Of a stretch of 64,000 nucleotides of DNA, positions 35,391 through 46,216 are shown in pieces. This stretch comes from Enoplolaimus lenunculus (lineage: Eukaryota > Nematoda > Enoplea > Enoplida > Thoracostomopsidae). Location of the stretch: the NCBI GenBank assembly GCA_030248215.1, contig JASANG010001849.1, positions 62,001-126,000 on the forward strand. Direction: 5' to 3'. The notes below the pieces were generated by a model. It was not told the origin of the DNA. It saw only the letters and a list, made by a program, of their open reading frames with translations, and ran no database searches. Positions within the stretch are counted from its first letter, which is position 1, and every line of letters begins with the position of its first letter. A program made the translations under genes and the position numbers.

Positions 35391-36280
35391 GTACAGAGGT
35401 TCCGGAGTTGTTTTCCAACGGTCAGACGGACAGACAGACAGACGGACGAACCGCTCAATAAGCTTAAAACTTTTTAATTTCACTAATTATTAGGGTTAAT
35501 GAAGGTTTTGGGGGCGAGGAATCTGAATAAAATGTTTACAAACCTTCAAAACCGATAAATGAAGTTGGCTAATAACTAATTTACATATTAGCTTGTTTAA
35601 GCGTGTCCGAGCTTCACTCAATACATGTAGATCCACTACGACTGGTTGCACCCTGTTTCTACACCACAAGCGCGTACAGTTTTCTGGTCGGAAGCTGTGC
35701 GGAAAGACAACTCTCGTACATGATTTTAACAGTCAATTAAAAATCGCAATTCTCAACCACAGTACAACACAAGGAATGTTTTGCGTACTTCAATAGCTAC
35801 AACATAACGTTACAAAAATGCATCTTTTCATATCACATCTCATTTTATATATACACGTATTATATGTGCTCGTTAAACACGTATATAAGGCCGATGTCCC
35901 AACTTTCTAAAAGTTCATTTATCGTTCAATGCCATTTACTTCCACAATTACGCACCCTTCAATTTAATCATTCTATATGTGGCTACTAAAAGTGCATAAA
36001 TATATTTTAACATACAAAATACTGAGCAATTGAGACGTCTAGAAAACTTTCAATTTATTTTCGTATTTGCAACATACACAGACTGCAACGTATAACTTCA
36101 GTTGTTTGTTATTCTTAGCAGCCCCACAACCCTTCCGTACTGAAGCTGCAAATTTTGGGATAAAAACGTTCATCTAAATTTGACAGAAGTTTTTTTGCTA
36201 AAATAGCTGAAACATATTGCGCAAATACATCAAGAGTTCATAAATTTCGAATAAGGTAATATATATAAACAGATAGAATA

Positions 36281-38048
36281 TGCCCAGGGTTCCACCGGAA
36301 TTGCTGAAAAAATTCAATTCCTGTTCCTGCAATCAAGACGCAGAAACCGGAATGTTTACAGTTTTGCGGCAAATTATTCATAATCATTTACATATTGGAA
36401 ACTTTGGCTTTAAAAATCGTCATTTCGAAATGAGTGTTTTTGCAATTACTTCAATCTTGACAAACTGTTTCAGATCTGTTTTCGCAAAACATGGTGATGA
36501 AATACCTGAAAATACGCTTAAGCAATTTTTCGCAAATTTTCTAGAGTCCTACTGTAATTCAGTGACGAAAATTATTTCGAATTCAGTGACCAAAATTGTT
36601 CCAGTTGCTACAAAGAAATTCAATTCCTGTTCCGACAAAACTTAGTTCCTGTTGAAACAGTGATGCATATCATGCCTTTCACGAGAATTTGCTGCGCTTG
36701 CAGTGATGCTCGAGCCCTAAACACGCCATTCATTTTTTCAACGAGAACTAACGCAATACCCACCACTCGCCGTCAAATAGCAAAAAAATTATATACGTAT
36801 TAAATTCAAATGCTCTATGGCCTTCGGCAATCTGCATTTCTACTTCTGCGTTGTTATTGTGAAAATAACATTTTGCTCGTTTGACGCAACAGCTTGCAAT
36901 TACGACAAAAAAGCGCCGCGTTAGATGCAGTTGCATCATCTATAAATTTTCAATCATCTTTCGTCTATGCACAAACTTTAACAAACTATTTATACTAAAC
37001 ACTTGTGACATTAGCGAATTAGGCAACTTGAAATACAATTTTGTTGATATATGTTCGAAAATTTAGCTGCCTCACTATGCAACTCTAACATGTTATAAGG
37101 GCATACGGATCCTAAAGAGAAAATATGAGTGAAGGCTTCAGAAACGAATCAACCGTCAAATTTTAGCACTCAACCAAGTTCTTATTTCAAATTCTAAAAA
37201 CTACATCATAAACATGTATATATAGTATAATATATACGTATATATACCAAGTTGCAACCGGAATTCCGGTTCCGGCATTTTTTCACTTTCCGTAATGATA
37301 AGAGTGTGGGTTAGACAAAGTAGGGTCCGCGTGATACTACATCACGCTAATACGTGTTGTATGCATAGTGTCACACTCTTCGTATATTATACACTCTTGG
37401 TAATGATAAAAATGAAATAGATTAATTAGTAGAGTATATAAACCTTGACAATCACGAAAAATATACCACTGAAGGTAGATTTCGCTTCAGTGGATATGGG
37501 AAATTTAAAATACAGCAGATTGAATAAATATCTATCTTTAATTTTCAAAACCGAATTACTGGTTTACTTTTAAATAAACTAGTAAAAGCTTCCAAGATGT
37601 TTTCAACAATGTTGCAAAATCACTTATCAAGTATTTTAATCAAACAACTTATTAACTAAACTGAACGAGATGAAATGCATTTTTTTGAATTTCAACAATA
37701 ATAACCAACTACAAAATGTTTAACGTTTAAATGATTTGGTATAACACCGCAAAACTCCGGTTTCTATGTTCTGCAATGCTAAAACAGGAACATGAGCCGA
37801 TTTTTTGTGGAATTACGGCCGAAACAGGAATTGCGGTGGAACCCTGATATATACACATATTTCAGCAGAATTTATGTTCAGCCAGAATTCCTGCAAAAAG
37901 TCAATTCCGGCAGTTACCCTGTTCCGGCGGCGAAAGACGCAGAAACAGGAATATCCACAGTTTTGTCGTAAATTATGAAAAAATATGCATAGTGATAAAA
38001 AATATGTCTCGAAGCGAAGTGTGTGTAATTACTTTTGGAACCCTGAGG
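36281..38048. repeat. cluster of decayed CCGGAATTCC-word elements
   Basis: Two or three worn elements of one kind lie together: 36281-36660 (CCCAGGGTTCCACCGGAATT ... CTGTTGAAACAG), about 37250-37845 (TTGCAACCGGAATTCCGG ... GTGGAACCCTG) and about 37880-38045 (TCAATTCCGGCAGTTACCCTG). They share CAGGGTT-type ends and AATTCCTGTTCC words. A further fragment is near 16621-16780. A 121-codon open frame inside the first element is not a gene. Confidence 0.5.
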
Positions 38049-38854
38049 TAACAAAGCAGCTAGTGCATCACTTCTAATGGTGGCATTCTACTTGTTGTTC
38101 GGCGCCATCCGGCGTAAGAGGTCAAAAATTTCTATATACAATATCGTTATAGCTGTTATAGAAATAGCCAAAAAGTATGGCTACACCCTTAGCAGTTGGT
38201 TCAATTATTGTATATGGTGCGTAATATCACAGTTTAGTGTAAGTCATAGAACTATATATGATTGAACTTTGCAACTGTACTCAGTTACCTCTACAAAAAG
38301 TTTTATGCAGACAAGTACAATCGATGCGCATCTAAAACTGCACATAGTCAAGAAACTTTTTAACCAAGTGAATTCTATGAGCTCCTTTTGATGGATAAAT
38401 GTCCAAGAACCATCTGTTAAGCACCTAGGTATTACGTACTTAAAAGAAGCCATCGATTTTAGAAAACGCAGCTGCTGCAGTTTGAGCGGTACTTACGTGT
38501 TGCAATTTTGATAACGATCTGAGCAACGCATTGGTAACTCATAAAATATTTCGCTATATATTACGATGTAGATTATAACACCCGTGTCTGACAGAAGTTC
38601 TTAAATAGTAGGTATCACGCTTGCAGACGTGTTTAGTGCGTTCCAATCCGCAAGGTTGGTAAACCGACTTAAAAATGGTTTACATTGGAAGGTGGAAACA
38701 ATTTTAAAACTCCACTGGACCTTCAAGTACGTTTTTGAGGAGTTTGAATATAAAAATGTGGGTCTGGCTTGTGGATCATAGTGCAATGGAAATTTTTTCA
38801 AATTGGTACTTACACTGTTGTGGCAGATCCTTGGACTCGGTCACAGTAACACTG

Positions 38855-41800
38855 TTAATTTAAAACCCAAAGTTTGGTTTCGGGGAACCATGCAACGAAT
38901 GCTAGTTTATGTTCAAAGCAGATTCTTACAATCTCCTGGGCTACACTAGCATGCAGGAAACATAAAGAAAACACGCTCTCAGTACAATTACACGTCAAAC
39001 ACATTTAAAATCACACTATTCGATCACACTTACCAAAAGAAGTCGACCACGGTTCGCGACTAGATGCACCCTGATGCGATTGTGAATTGCTTGGTGTAGT
39101 TGTACCAACAGAAATACTATAATCACAGCGCTTGGTCATGCTGTTAGTATTACATCGTCCTATCCGACTGGCACGATTATCAACACATAACTGTCCAGAC
39201 GGGGTGCATGTATTATTAGTTATCCGTGTACTTCTTCGACATTTGCGAACATTTGCTTGATTGAATTTGTTTTTATTGTCATTACAAGTTGTACTTGTGA
39301 AAGCGCTAGACAAAGTTTGCTGGCCTGCATCTGCTAATGGTATCATACTGGAGAAGTCTAACGCGACTGAAGAACTAACACATGCCGTTTTTTCTGAGAT
39401 CGAACATCCTTCTAGAGTACTATCAACCGCCAGGGTTTCAACAGAATCACGGGACGAACCATTTTCAGCGAGAGACTGTAACACAGTAATACTGTCATTT
39501 GTTTCACCTCCTGAGTTTGTGTTGCTATTTTCGTCACGACGTTCGTTGTTTGATTTTTGGCAATTATTGTACTCCTGAATTTGCACTAATTGAGTGTTTA
39601 AGGCAAGTTTTGATTCAGCAACAGTCGTAGTCGTGGCGTAATTTCTTTGATTGTCACGTTGTGTACTACGCAAGTTTCGTTGTCCAGCGTGAATATTTTC
39701 CCTTTCAGCATAATAACAATTTTCAAGAGCAACCGGAGAACTACTTCGGCGTTTGCGAGCACGAGATCTCGTGATAATCATTGCTGAACAGCTACAATCA
39801 GATCGCCCAGGTGAACTTTCATAAGCGGAATCTTCACTTTCAGAAGACTGACTACGATAGCTACTTCCACTACATCCAGCAGCCTCTGTACGCTGGTCAT
39901 CAAAACCTGTAGAAATGCACTGATTAAAAAATTGCGAGCGCACAAAAAAATTCAGGACACAAGGCAGCGGTGTAGTTTAAAGGGCAATGGGTGTGAGGCC
40001 GCTTGTCCTACTAGCAGGGTGCAAAGCGGAACTGGGTTATACCGGAATCGAAATCAGAACAGCAAATTTTTACCGGAATTGTAATCGGAATCGAAACTAG
40101 AAATTCTGTGACTCAACAGATAATTTGTATTAACAAATATCATGTCGAGTTAGGGAGTCTGTTGCCTGGCAACAATTATCAAAAAGGTTGCATGAACATG
40201 TTGGCGATTACTTTTGGCTCTGTATAAGATAATCTACAATCAATTATTGGTAAGTTAGCTCATCGAAAGCAATTTAATAGATAAATAATGCAGAATTTTT
40301 ATACAACGTACCACAAGAAGTAAGTTTAAAATAAAAATTTCAAATTTCCGATTCCGACGATTGTGCAATCGGAATGAGGAATCGGAATTCGTATTGAATC
40401 CGGAATTCCGGTGGCGCCCTGTCTACTAGGTACAAAAGAAAAATAATTAAAACAATTTGCTACGTACGCGTCCCGAACATCCTAAATACGTAGCTTACTT
40501 CAAATTAAATAATAAAATTTAAATTACATTTTTGGGCTGTGAAATAAATCAAGAATACTTACCAACGCACACAATAACTAAACGTGTTGCGATGCTTAGC
40601 AGCAACCATACGTAAAATTAATGTTTATCCAACATGAGACATTTTGTCAGCTCACCTCTGTTTAAGCTTACAAGAAGATTCTATTCCAGTTTGGTATTGG
40701 TAGTTATGATTTGCACAAAGATCAGCATTGGAAGGGCTAATGGGTTTAACAAAAGAGGAAAGAGATACTTGCACGCCCATTATCTTAGTCCACGAACGAA
40801 ATTTTAGAAAACGCTCACCTTTCAGTGCAACTGCTGCGTCATTCGACGACGGCCCACTAATTTTGGACAGCGCAAAGTCTGCATTCGAACATTCATTCCG
40901 AGCGGTGGAAGTCATCAGTGAAGAAGCATTTGGTGCAGAAACCACCGCTGTCTCGTCCCGTTTTGTTTTTTTGATTATATGTGACGTTTTGCGCCCAGGC
41001 CCACATATATACAATCCAGAGCTTGACGATCCAGACGAAATACTACTTGTATCCGGGCTGAATCGATTAGACATCGTCGATGGATAAATCAAATGAGCTG
41101 GCAATACCGTCGCAACACCACTAATCCCTAAATTATTTTTATGCAATGCATCGTCACGTTGCTCTGGTGTACTGAAACGAGGCGGCTGACTCAGATAACA
41201 CAGCTGTCGGTAACCACCAACATTGGCATCGAACAGTTCTGGCCCAATTGCCTGCGCTTGGTCACTTTTTGACTGAGATACCGATTCTTGAGCATCGATA
41301 TGAGCGTTACAATGCCTGAGCAAAGCTGTTTTGGTTGCAAAGCGTTGTGTGCAATCACTGAACAGACAGCTGAACGATTTTAACCCTGGCGCGTGCCGAG
41401 TCATAACATGTTCCTTCAACCAATCCACAGAACGACAAGGCTTACCAAATACGCGACATCCTGACCATAAGCATCGCGGATGACTAGAGTTAGCGGAATC
41501 CTGCAATAAAAGTGTAAGTTAATCATCGGTGCTTGCAAGTGCGTACGTATAAGAAAAAACATATAGTACATTGTGTTGTGTAGCAGAGAATACACATGAA
41601 CACTGCAAAACAGGCATTTTTATTGTGCCATATATTCATTAATTGATTCAGTTTCCTGCCTTGAAATGCTTTCAAGAACATTGCATTTGTGCCCAAAATA
41701 AATAATACTGTTACCCATGAAAAATTTTTTGTCCAAGACTGTTCGAAATCTCATAGTTAGATGTTAGTAAAATACAAGAAACAATTGCGAAAAAACCTTA

Positions 41801-42919
41801 CAACAGAATTCAAAAATTGACTATTTTTGATGTATACTCTACGTTCTCGCTTTACATCACATCAACGCAAAACCAGGGATGGGCGGTCTCGGTCAAAAAA
41901 GCGAGACCGAGACTTTTGGTATCGGTCTCCGTCAATTTTTCACCGTTACCGAAAATAAAAATACGATTTTTTAACAAAACTTGTGAATATTTTTATCTAT
42001 TTTGAATTGCCACTTCATACAATGAAACTAATAAATCGCCACCAAAATTAATTTACTTTATCTTTCACTTGGCTACCGTCGCCATACCCTTCGAACATGT
42101 TCGGACAAATCACGCTGTCTCAAAAGTCAAAACACCATCGGTACAATCCCTAATTCAGAGCTATAGTGTTGTTAAATGCGGATGACCCATAATTTTTAAA
42201 CGATATATACCTTAAATGTTTCCAACGCGAAAATGCCATTATTTGTGGTTTGTCACAATAAAATCAAAGTGTTTTGGTTTCCCTTCAAAAATAGAATTTT
42301 GGGTAACCGGACGGTCATCTGTTTCGCAAATCGTTGTATAACCACGTAGCGGTGCTCCACAATCGTTCGCTGTCTGTGTTGGTACTCGAAATGCGCAAGT
42401 ACTTCGGGCAAAAGCTTCGATCTAAGGAAAATTTTTGTGACTGCTTATCGCTTTTTCACACCTCTGGTTTCGGTTTGCAAACCACCGAGACTGAAAAAAG
42501 CGAGACCGAGGCCAAGACCCAGACCAGTCAGATCCCAAGAGTTGCCGAAACCGAGACCGCCGATCCCTGCTCAAAACAATTATTAGTCAGAGGTGATCAA
42601 GCAATGAAGACAACGATTAGACTGTTACCCTCCTGACAACCAAACATACCTCTTCGTGCACTGAATTCGTCACATTATGACATTGTGTGTTGACGTGCAC
42701 ACTAATAATGTGATCAATAAGCCATGAAGAATCATTTTGAACGAAGGGCTTGTCGCAGTCTTTCCATAAGCATTTGTTTTTACTCGGGCGAGCATACGAA
42801 CCACGCGACGAGCTAGTACTATCAGGCGATGCTAACTCAGACGTCGCAAATGCTACTAACACCGGGGGAACATCTTCATCAATGCAACAAGTTTCCTCCT
42901 TAGTGGTCAGCGCCGGCAT
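38855..42919 (-). CDS. AEBP2: AEBP2/jing-like three-finger C2H2 protein (PRC2 accessory factor)
   Basis: Minus-strand exons 42919-42650, 41500-40672, 39906-39034 and 38940-38855 join with phases 0, 1 and 1 into 685 residues plus stop. Three C2H2 fingers begin with the CLW/CLF pattern of AEBP2: residues 50-75 (CLWKDC, C-x4-C-x14-H-x4-H), 100-126 (CLWSGC, C-x4-C-x15-H-x4-H, with VDWLKEHVMTRH) and 135-157 (CLFSDC, C-x4-C-x12-H-x3-H). AEBP2 is known to bind the PRC2 core; the second and third fingers match it best. A long Ser/Thr/Asn-rich region follows, with a basic patch TRSRARKRRSSS. The short last exon ends in FVAWFPETKLWV, weakly like the conserved HWMPEE...DVWV segment of AEBP2; this exon is inferred. 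In-frame TAG precedes the ATG. Upstream exons are possible. Gli-type fingers are the main alternative. Confidence 0.78.
40015..40421. mobile_element. hAT-like MITE, GATTCC-word family, in AEBP2 intron
   Basis: It starts CAGGGTGCAAAGCGGAACTG and ends CCGGTGGCGCCCTG. Flanks CCTACTAG (40007-40014) and TCTACTAG (40422-40429) match at 7 of 8. It is inserted between the second and third listed exons of the AEBP2-like gene. Confidence 0.88.
41874..42569. mobile_element. hAT-like MITE, CAGGGATGG family, in AEBP2 intron
   Basis: It starts CAGGGATGGGCGGTCTCGG and ends GAGACCGCCGATCCCTG. Subterminal GAGACCGAGAC/GGTCTCGG words are iterated on both sides. Flanks CGCAAAAC (41866-41873) and CTCAAAAC (42570-42577) match at 7 of 8. 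At 696 bp it is the longest and best-bounded copy here. It lies 81 bases from the exon ending at 42650. Confidence 0.87.
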
Positions 42920-43231
42920 TTCTAGCTAGTATCCATTATTTTAGCCATAAACCCAGCATTATCATTCTACAACAATTGTCTTGCTTCAATTGCTAAAAAA
43001 CACAAATTTTTGAATGTTAAAGTTAGCTTGCGATATGCGTTGATTGTATCATTTAATGTGCCTGCATTGATGCAATAGCTAGTGCACTTTCAGTGTTATT
43101 TTGCGTCTTAGAACAAAGTATAGCCGTTATGGTACGATATAGATATTCACAAAGCGCTAAGAGTTTGTACCAATGTTCAAACATGTGCCAGCGCCAGATA
43201 AATTAAAGAATCTTTTGTTGGGCCCTAGATG

Positions 43232-43597
43232 CAGGGTGCAACCGGAATTATAAATACCGGAACCGAAACCGGAAAGTTAAAAAATATCGGAACCGAAACA
43301 GGAAAACAAAAAATTCTTGTAACGAAAAATTCATTTTTAATGCTATTACGTATATCGCTTTTAACGGTGTAAACACAACAGTTACGATGCCAAAATCTTG
43401 GAACAAATGCAGTATAAAGCATTTTAGAAATATAAGTTAGAATAATATGTCAATTATTCTTAACTGTTCCAATGAGTAAATTTTCAATACCGAAAATACC
43501 GGAAAATTCCGGTGAAAAATATCGGATTTTTTACCGGAACCGGATAGTGAAAAATACCAGATTTCTTTACCGGAACCGGAATTCCGGTTGCACCGTG
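43232..43597. mobile_element. hAT-like MITE, CCGGAAC-word family
   Basis: The left end is CAGGGTGCAACCGGAATTA and the right end AATTCCGGTTGCACCGTG. ACCGGAAC/ATACCGG words are iterated inside. Flanking octamers do not match, so the insertion is old or the flanks were rearranged. Confidence 0.65.
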
Positions 43598-43659
43598 ACT
43601 GAAAACTTAGATTAATGTAAGCGTCCGCAAAAACCTACCATTAGTTGTAAAATTGAGTG

Positions 43660-44090
43660 ATGTGTCGATTGATAGGCACGGCAACCGGCACTTTTCGAGA
43701 GAATAGGCATCGGCATCCGTAATCGGTACTTTTTGTGAGTATCGGCATCGGCACTGCAATAAATTACCGATTTTATGCCGACACACTTTGCACATAAGTC
43801 AGTTGGAATGCTATCAATTTCACTTCTTGGCGCATGTCAGTGCGTCTGATCAGCAAAACTGCTTGCGTTCGTGTTTGAAAAATTAATTGAACGAACCGTT
43901 ATCAAAAAATTATAAACGTTTATGTTGGTTAGGGTTTAAGTTTTTGCATACTGATATAATGTAGTATCCTGTCTGTTTATTAAGCATAGTGTACTAAAGT
44001 TTAAATCAGCATCGGGATAAGGAAAAATATCAAAATAAGAGTGGACATCGGTATCGGCAAAAATTTTGGTATCGGTAGTTAAATTTGTAA
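43660..44090. repeat. ATCGGCATCGG-word repeat element
   Basis: GATAGGCACGGCAACCGGCAC and ATCGGCATCGGCAC words at the left and GACATCGGTATCGGC with GGTATCGGTAG words at the right bracket an AT-rich core. The layout resembles the other word-iterating elements, but terminal CAGGG-type ends are not seen. Confidence 0.4.
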
Positions 44091-44412
44091 AAATCATAAA
44101 TTCCGGGAGGTGTGTTAAAAATTCGACGTTTTTCGCTCATAGCTTTTTATTTAATTGTAAAACCATATTTCTCAGGCTATGCACTTTCGAACGAGCTTAT
44201 ATTTGCCTATATTTCTGATGCCGCATTTTCCGCGCATCTCCTTTTGACTCGAATGCAAGAGGTCCGAGGTTAGATTCCCGGCGTGTTCCTTAACTCTGTG
44301 CAAAACTTCAAACAGGGGTCTTGCACATTGTGTAGTTTCAACATGGTGGTCCCACCGAAATGGTCACTGCAAAGAGCAAGCCAGCCCATGGGGTAGTTAA
44401 ATACGTAGGCAA

Positions 44413-44790
44413 GAAAACTTTACCACTGCGCCAAGTAGCCCGCCTCTCGACCGTATGCTGCCGGCTAGCATGTCAATGTGCATTGCATATATTACATATA
44501 CACCACGACATGCGTGTCTCACATGCTTACGTGCCCGAATTTTCAACAAGATCGTCCCTTGACCGTCCACAGCACTGGATCAACCCTGTTCACAGCGCAG
44601 CGATTAATTATTGCGCTCACGGCGTGGCCCCCATGTCAATCTAGGTAGGAATCGGGACTTCAGACTTTTTTATTGTAGCGGCAGGAAAAGCAGGCATACA
44701 AAGCTGGCTCAAACTAGCGACCTATGGATTCCGAGGCAAGCGCCCTACCACTGCGCACGTAGCCCGCCTCTTCAACTACTTTTTTCGTCG
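44413..44790 (-). repeat. two tRNA-like SINE heads
   Basis: On the minus strand, GGCGGGCTACTTGGCGCAGTGG (about 44425-44446) contains a perfect Pol III A box (TGGCGCAGTGG). A second copy (about 44700-44768) has GCGCAGTGGTAGGGCGC followed by a B-box-like AGTTTGAGCC. A separate plus-strand B-box-like GGTTAGATTCC is at about 44265. The region 44220-45360 therefore seems built from SINE pieces. None folds as a plain tRNA. Confidence 0.45.
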
Positions 44791-44852
44791 ACTGTAGGTG
44801 TCGACCGTACGCTGCTGCCCACACAACTAATGTTCATTACATATATTGCATA

Positions 44853-45321
44853 CAGGGCGCGACCGGATCGCAAAAAACCGGATACCCGAACCGGATGCGT
44901 TTGCATAAAAAGCATGTCCTATAAAGATATTATCGCAACAAACATAAAGCACATGGTAATAACACAGAATACACCAAGGTAATGTAAATTTTAAAAATTT
45001 CTACTTTATTTGTCATGTTTTCTCTTAACAATTAAGAAAACTCACCGAAATATCACAGCAAAATACTGTATATCTGACAAATTCCCGCCCTAATCGGCAA
45101 TCAAAGTATGCTCAAATACCTTTTCGGTTCTGTTGGACTACGGTATACTTACATGTAATGGGACTGAAAACATAACATCTCATAACATAATTTGCAATAA
45201 TTTGAGACTTACGAAATTACCACCAAAATCCGGTATCCGGTACGTTTATACCTAATACCGGAACCGGATGCGGGTTTTTTGCCGGATAGTAAACCGGAGC
45301 CGGATATCCGGTCGCATACTG
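44853..45321. mobile_element. hAT-like MITE, CCGGATA-word family, perfect 8-bp target duplication
   Basis: The left end is CAGGGCGCGACCGGAT and the right end ATATCCGGTCGCATACTG. ACCGGATA/GGAACCGGAT words are iterated. The octamer ATTGCATA is exact on both sides (44845-44852 and 45322-45329). The element sits in SINE-like sequence. Sibling at 20014-20413. Confidence 0.93.
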
Positions 45322-45809
45322 ATTGCATATACACCAAGACATGCATGACTCACATGCTTACACCAGACACGGACGTAAAATTTATAATATGATACCTAAT
45401 AGACCAGCTTAGCGTGAAACTAGCCGATGACGAGGCAGTACTGAAGTCAAGGCGAAACCACATTTATAAAACAATTCAGCGATCGAACCAAGAGTGAAGC
45501 TGGACGTAATTTTTGTATGAACTTCTTTGAAGGACTTGCGCCTGATTGTTCGTATATGTGGTATAGCATATGTATGTGCATAGTGTGTGTAATGTAAGAC
45601 ACATATACATACGCGACCGCCTCTGACGCACTACCGGGTACAATTTTCCAATAAAACCTCTGTAAACTACATTCTCTTCATTGTTCCGGTTCCAGAAAAT
45701 AAGTAGTGAATGATCATAGCTAAGTATCTTTTACAATGCAAATAAACTTTGTCGCCACCTTCGAACGGTGACTTCTGTTTTTGCTAGCAGCAGTCTTCAT
45801 AGAGATGTG

Positions 45810-46001
45810 GGCCCATGTTACTTTATGGGGTGTCCATGTTTTATCGTGGGTCTATAAAAGAGTAGGTTTAGATTATAGATTACATTTTTTGCTTAAGCTT
45901 TAGGTTTAGGCTTAGGCTTAGGAACTCACTTTTGCAACGCTTAGGCTTAGGCTTAGGAATACGTTTAATGTACTGTTATGACCCTTAAAGTAACATGGGC
46001 C
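45810..46001. mobile_element. 192-bp MITE, GGCCCATGTTAC family, perfect 8-bp target duplication
   Basis: It starts GGCCCATGTTACTTTA and ends TAAAGTAACATGGGCC, an exact 16-base terminal inverted repeat. The octamer GAGATGTG is present on both sides (45802-45809 and 46002-46009). The interior holds two blocks of TTAGGC repeats, resembling TTAGGC-type telomeric repeats, separated by GAACTCACTTTTGCAACGC. Confidence 0.94.
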
Positions 46002-46216
46002 GAGATGTGTTTATAAGAACAATGCAAAAACAGTTTTGTTCTATATTCTGAGCTAGAACTTTAAACAGAATGGCGTGTATGACTAAAATCAATCGGCCAG
46101 TCAGTATTAATATTTCTAGAACAGTCTTCGCTTAGGAACAAATGTGGTTTCATGGCCATTTGTTGCCAACTTTTAGCGCAAAACATCTACTTTTATAGTT
46201 GGTTGGAATAAAAGCT

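Noticed and set aside
36280-36645. A 121-codon plus-strand frame
   Set aside because: It lies inside a decayed word-iterating element with CAGGGTT-type ends and shares no protein family.
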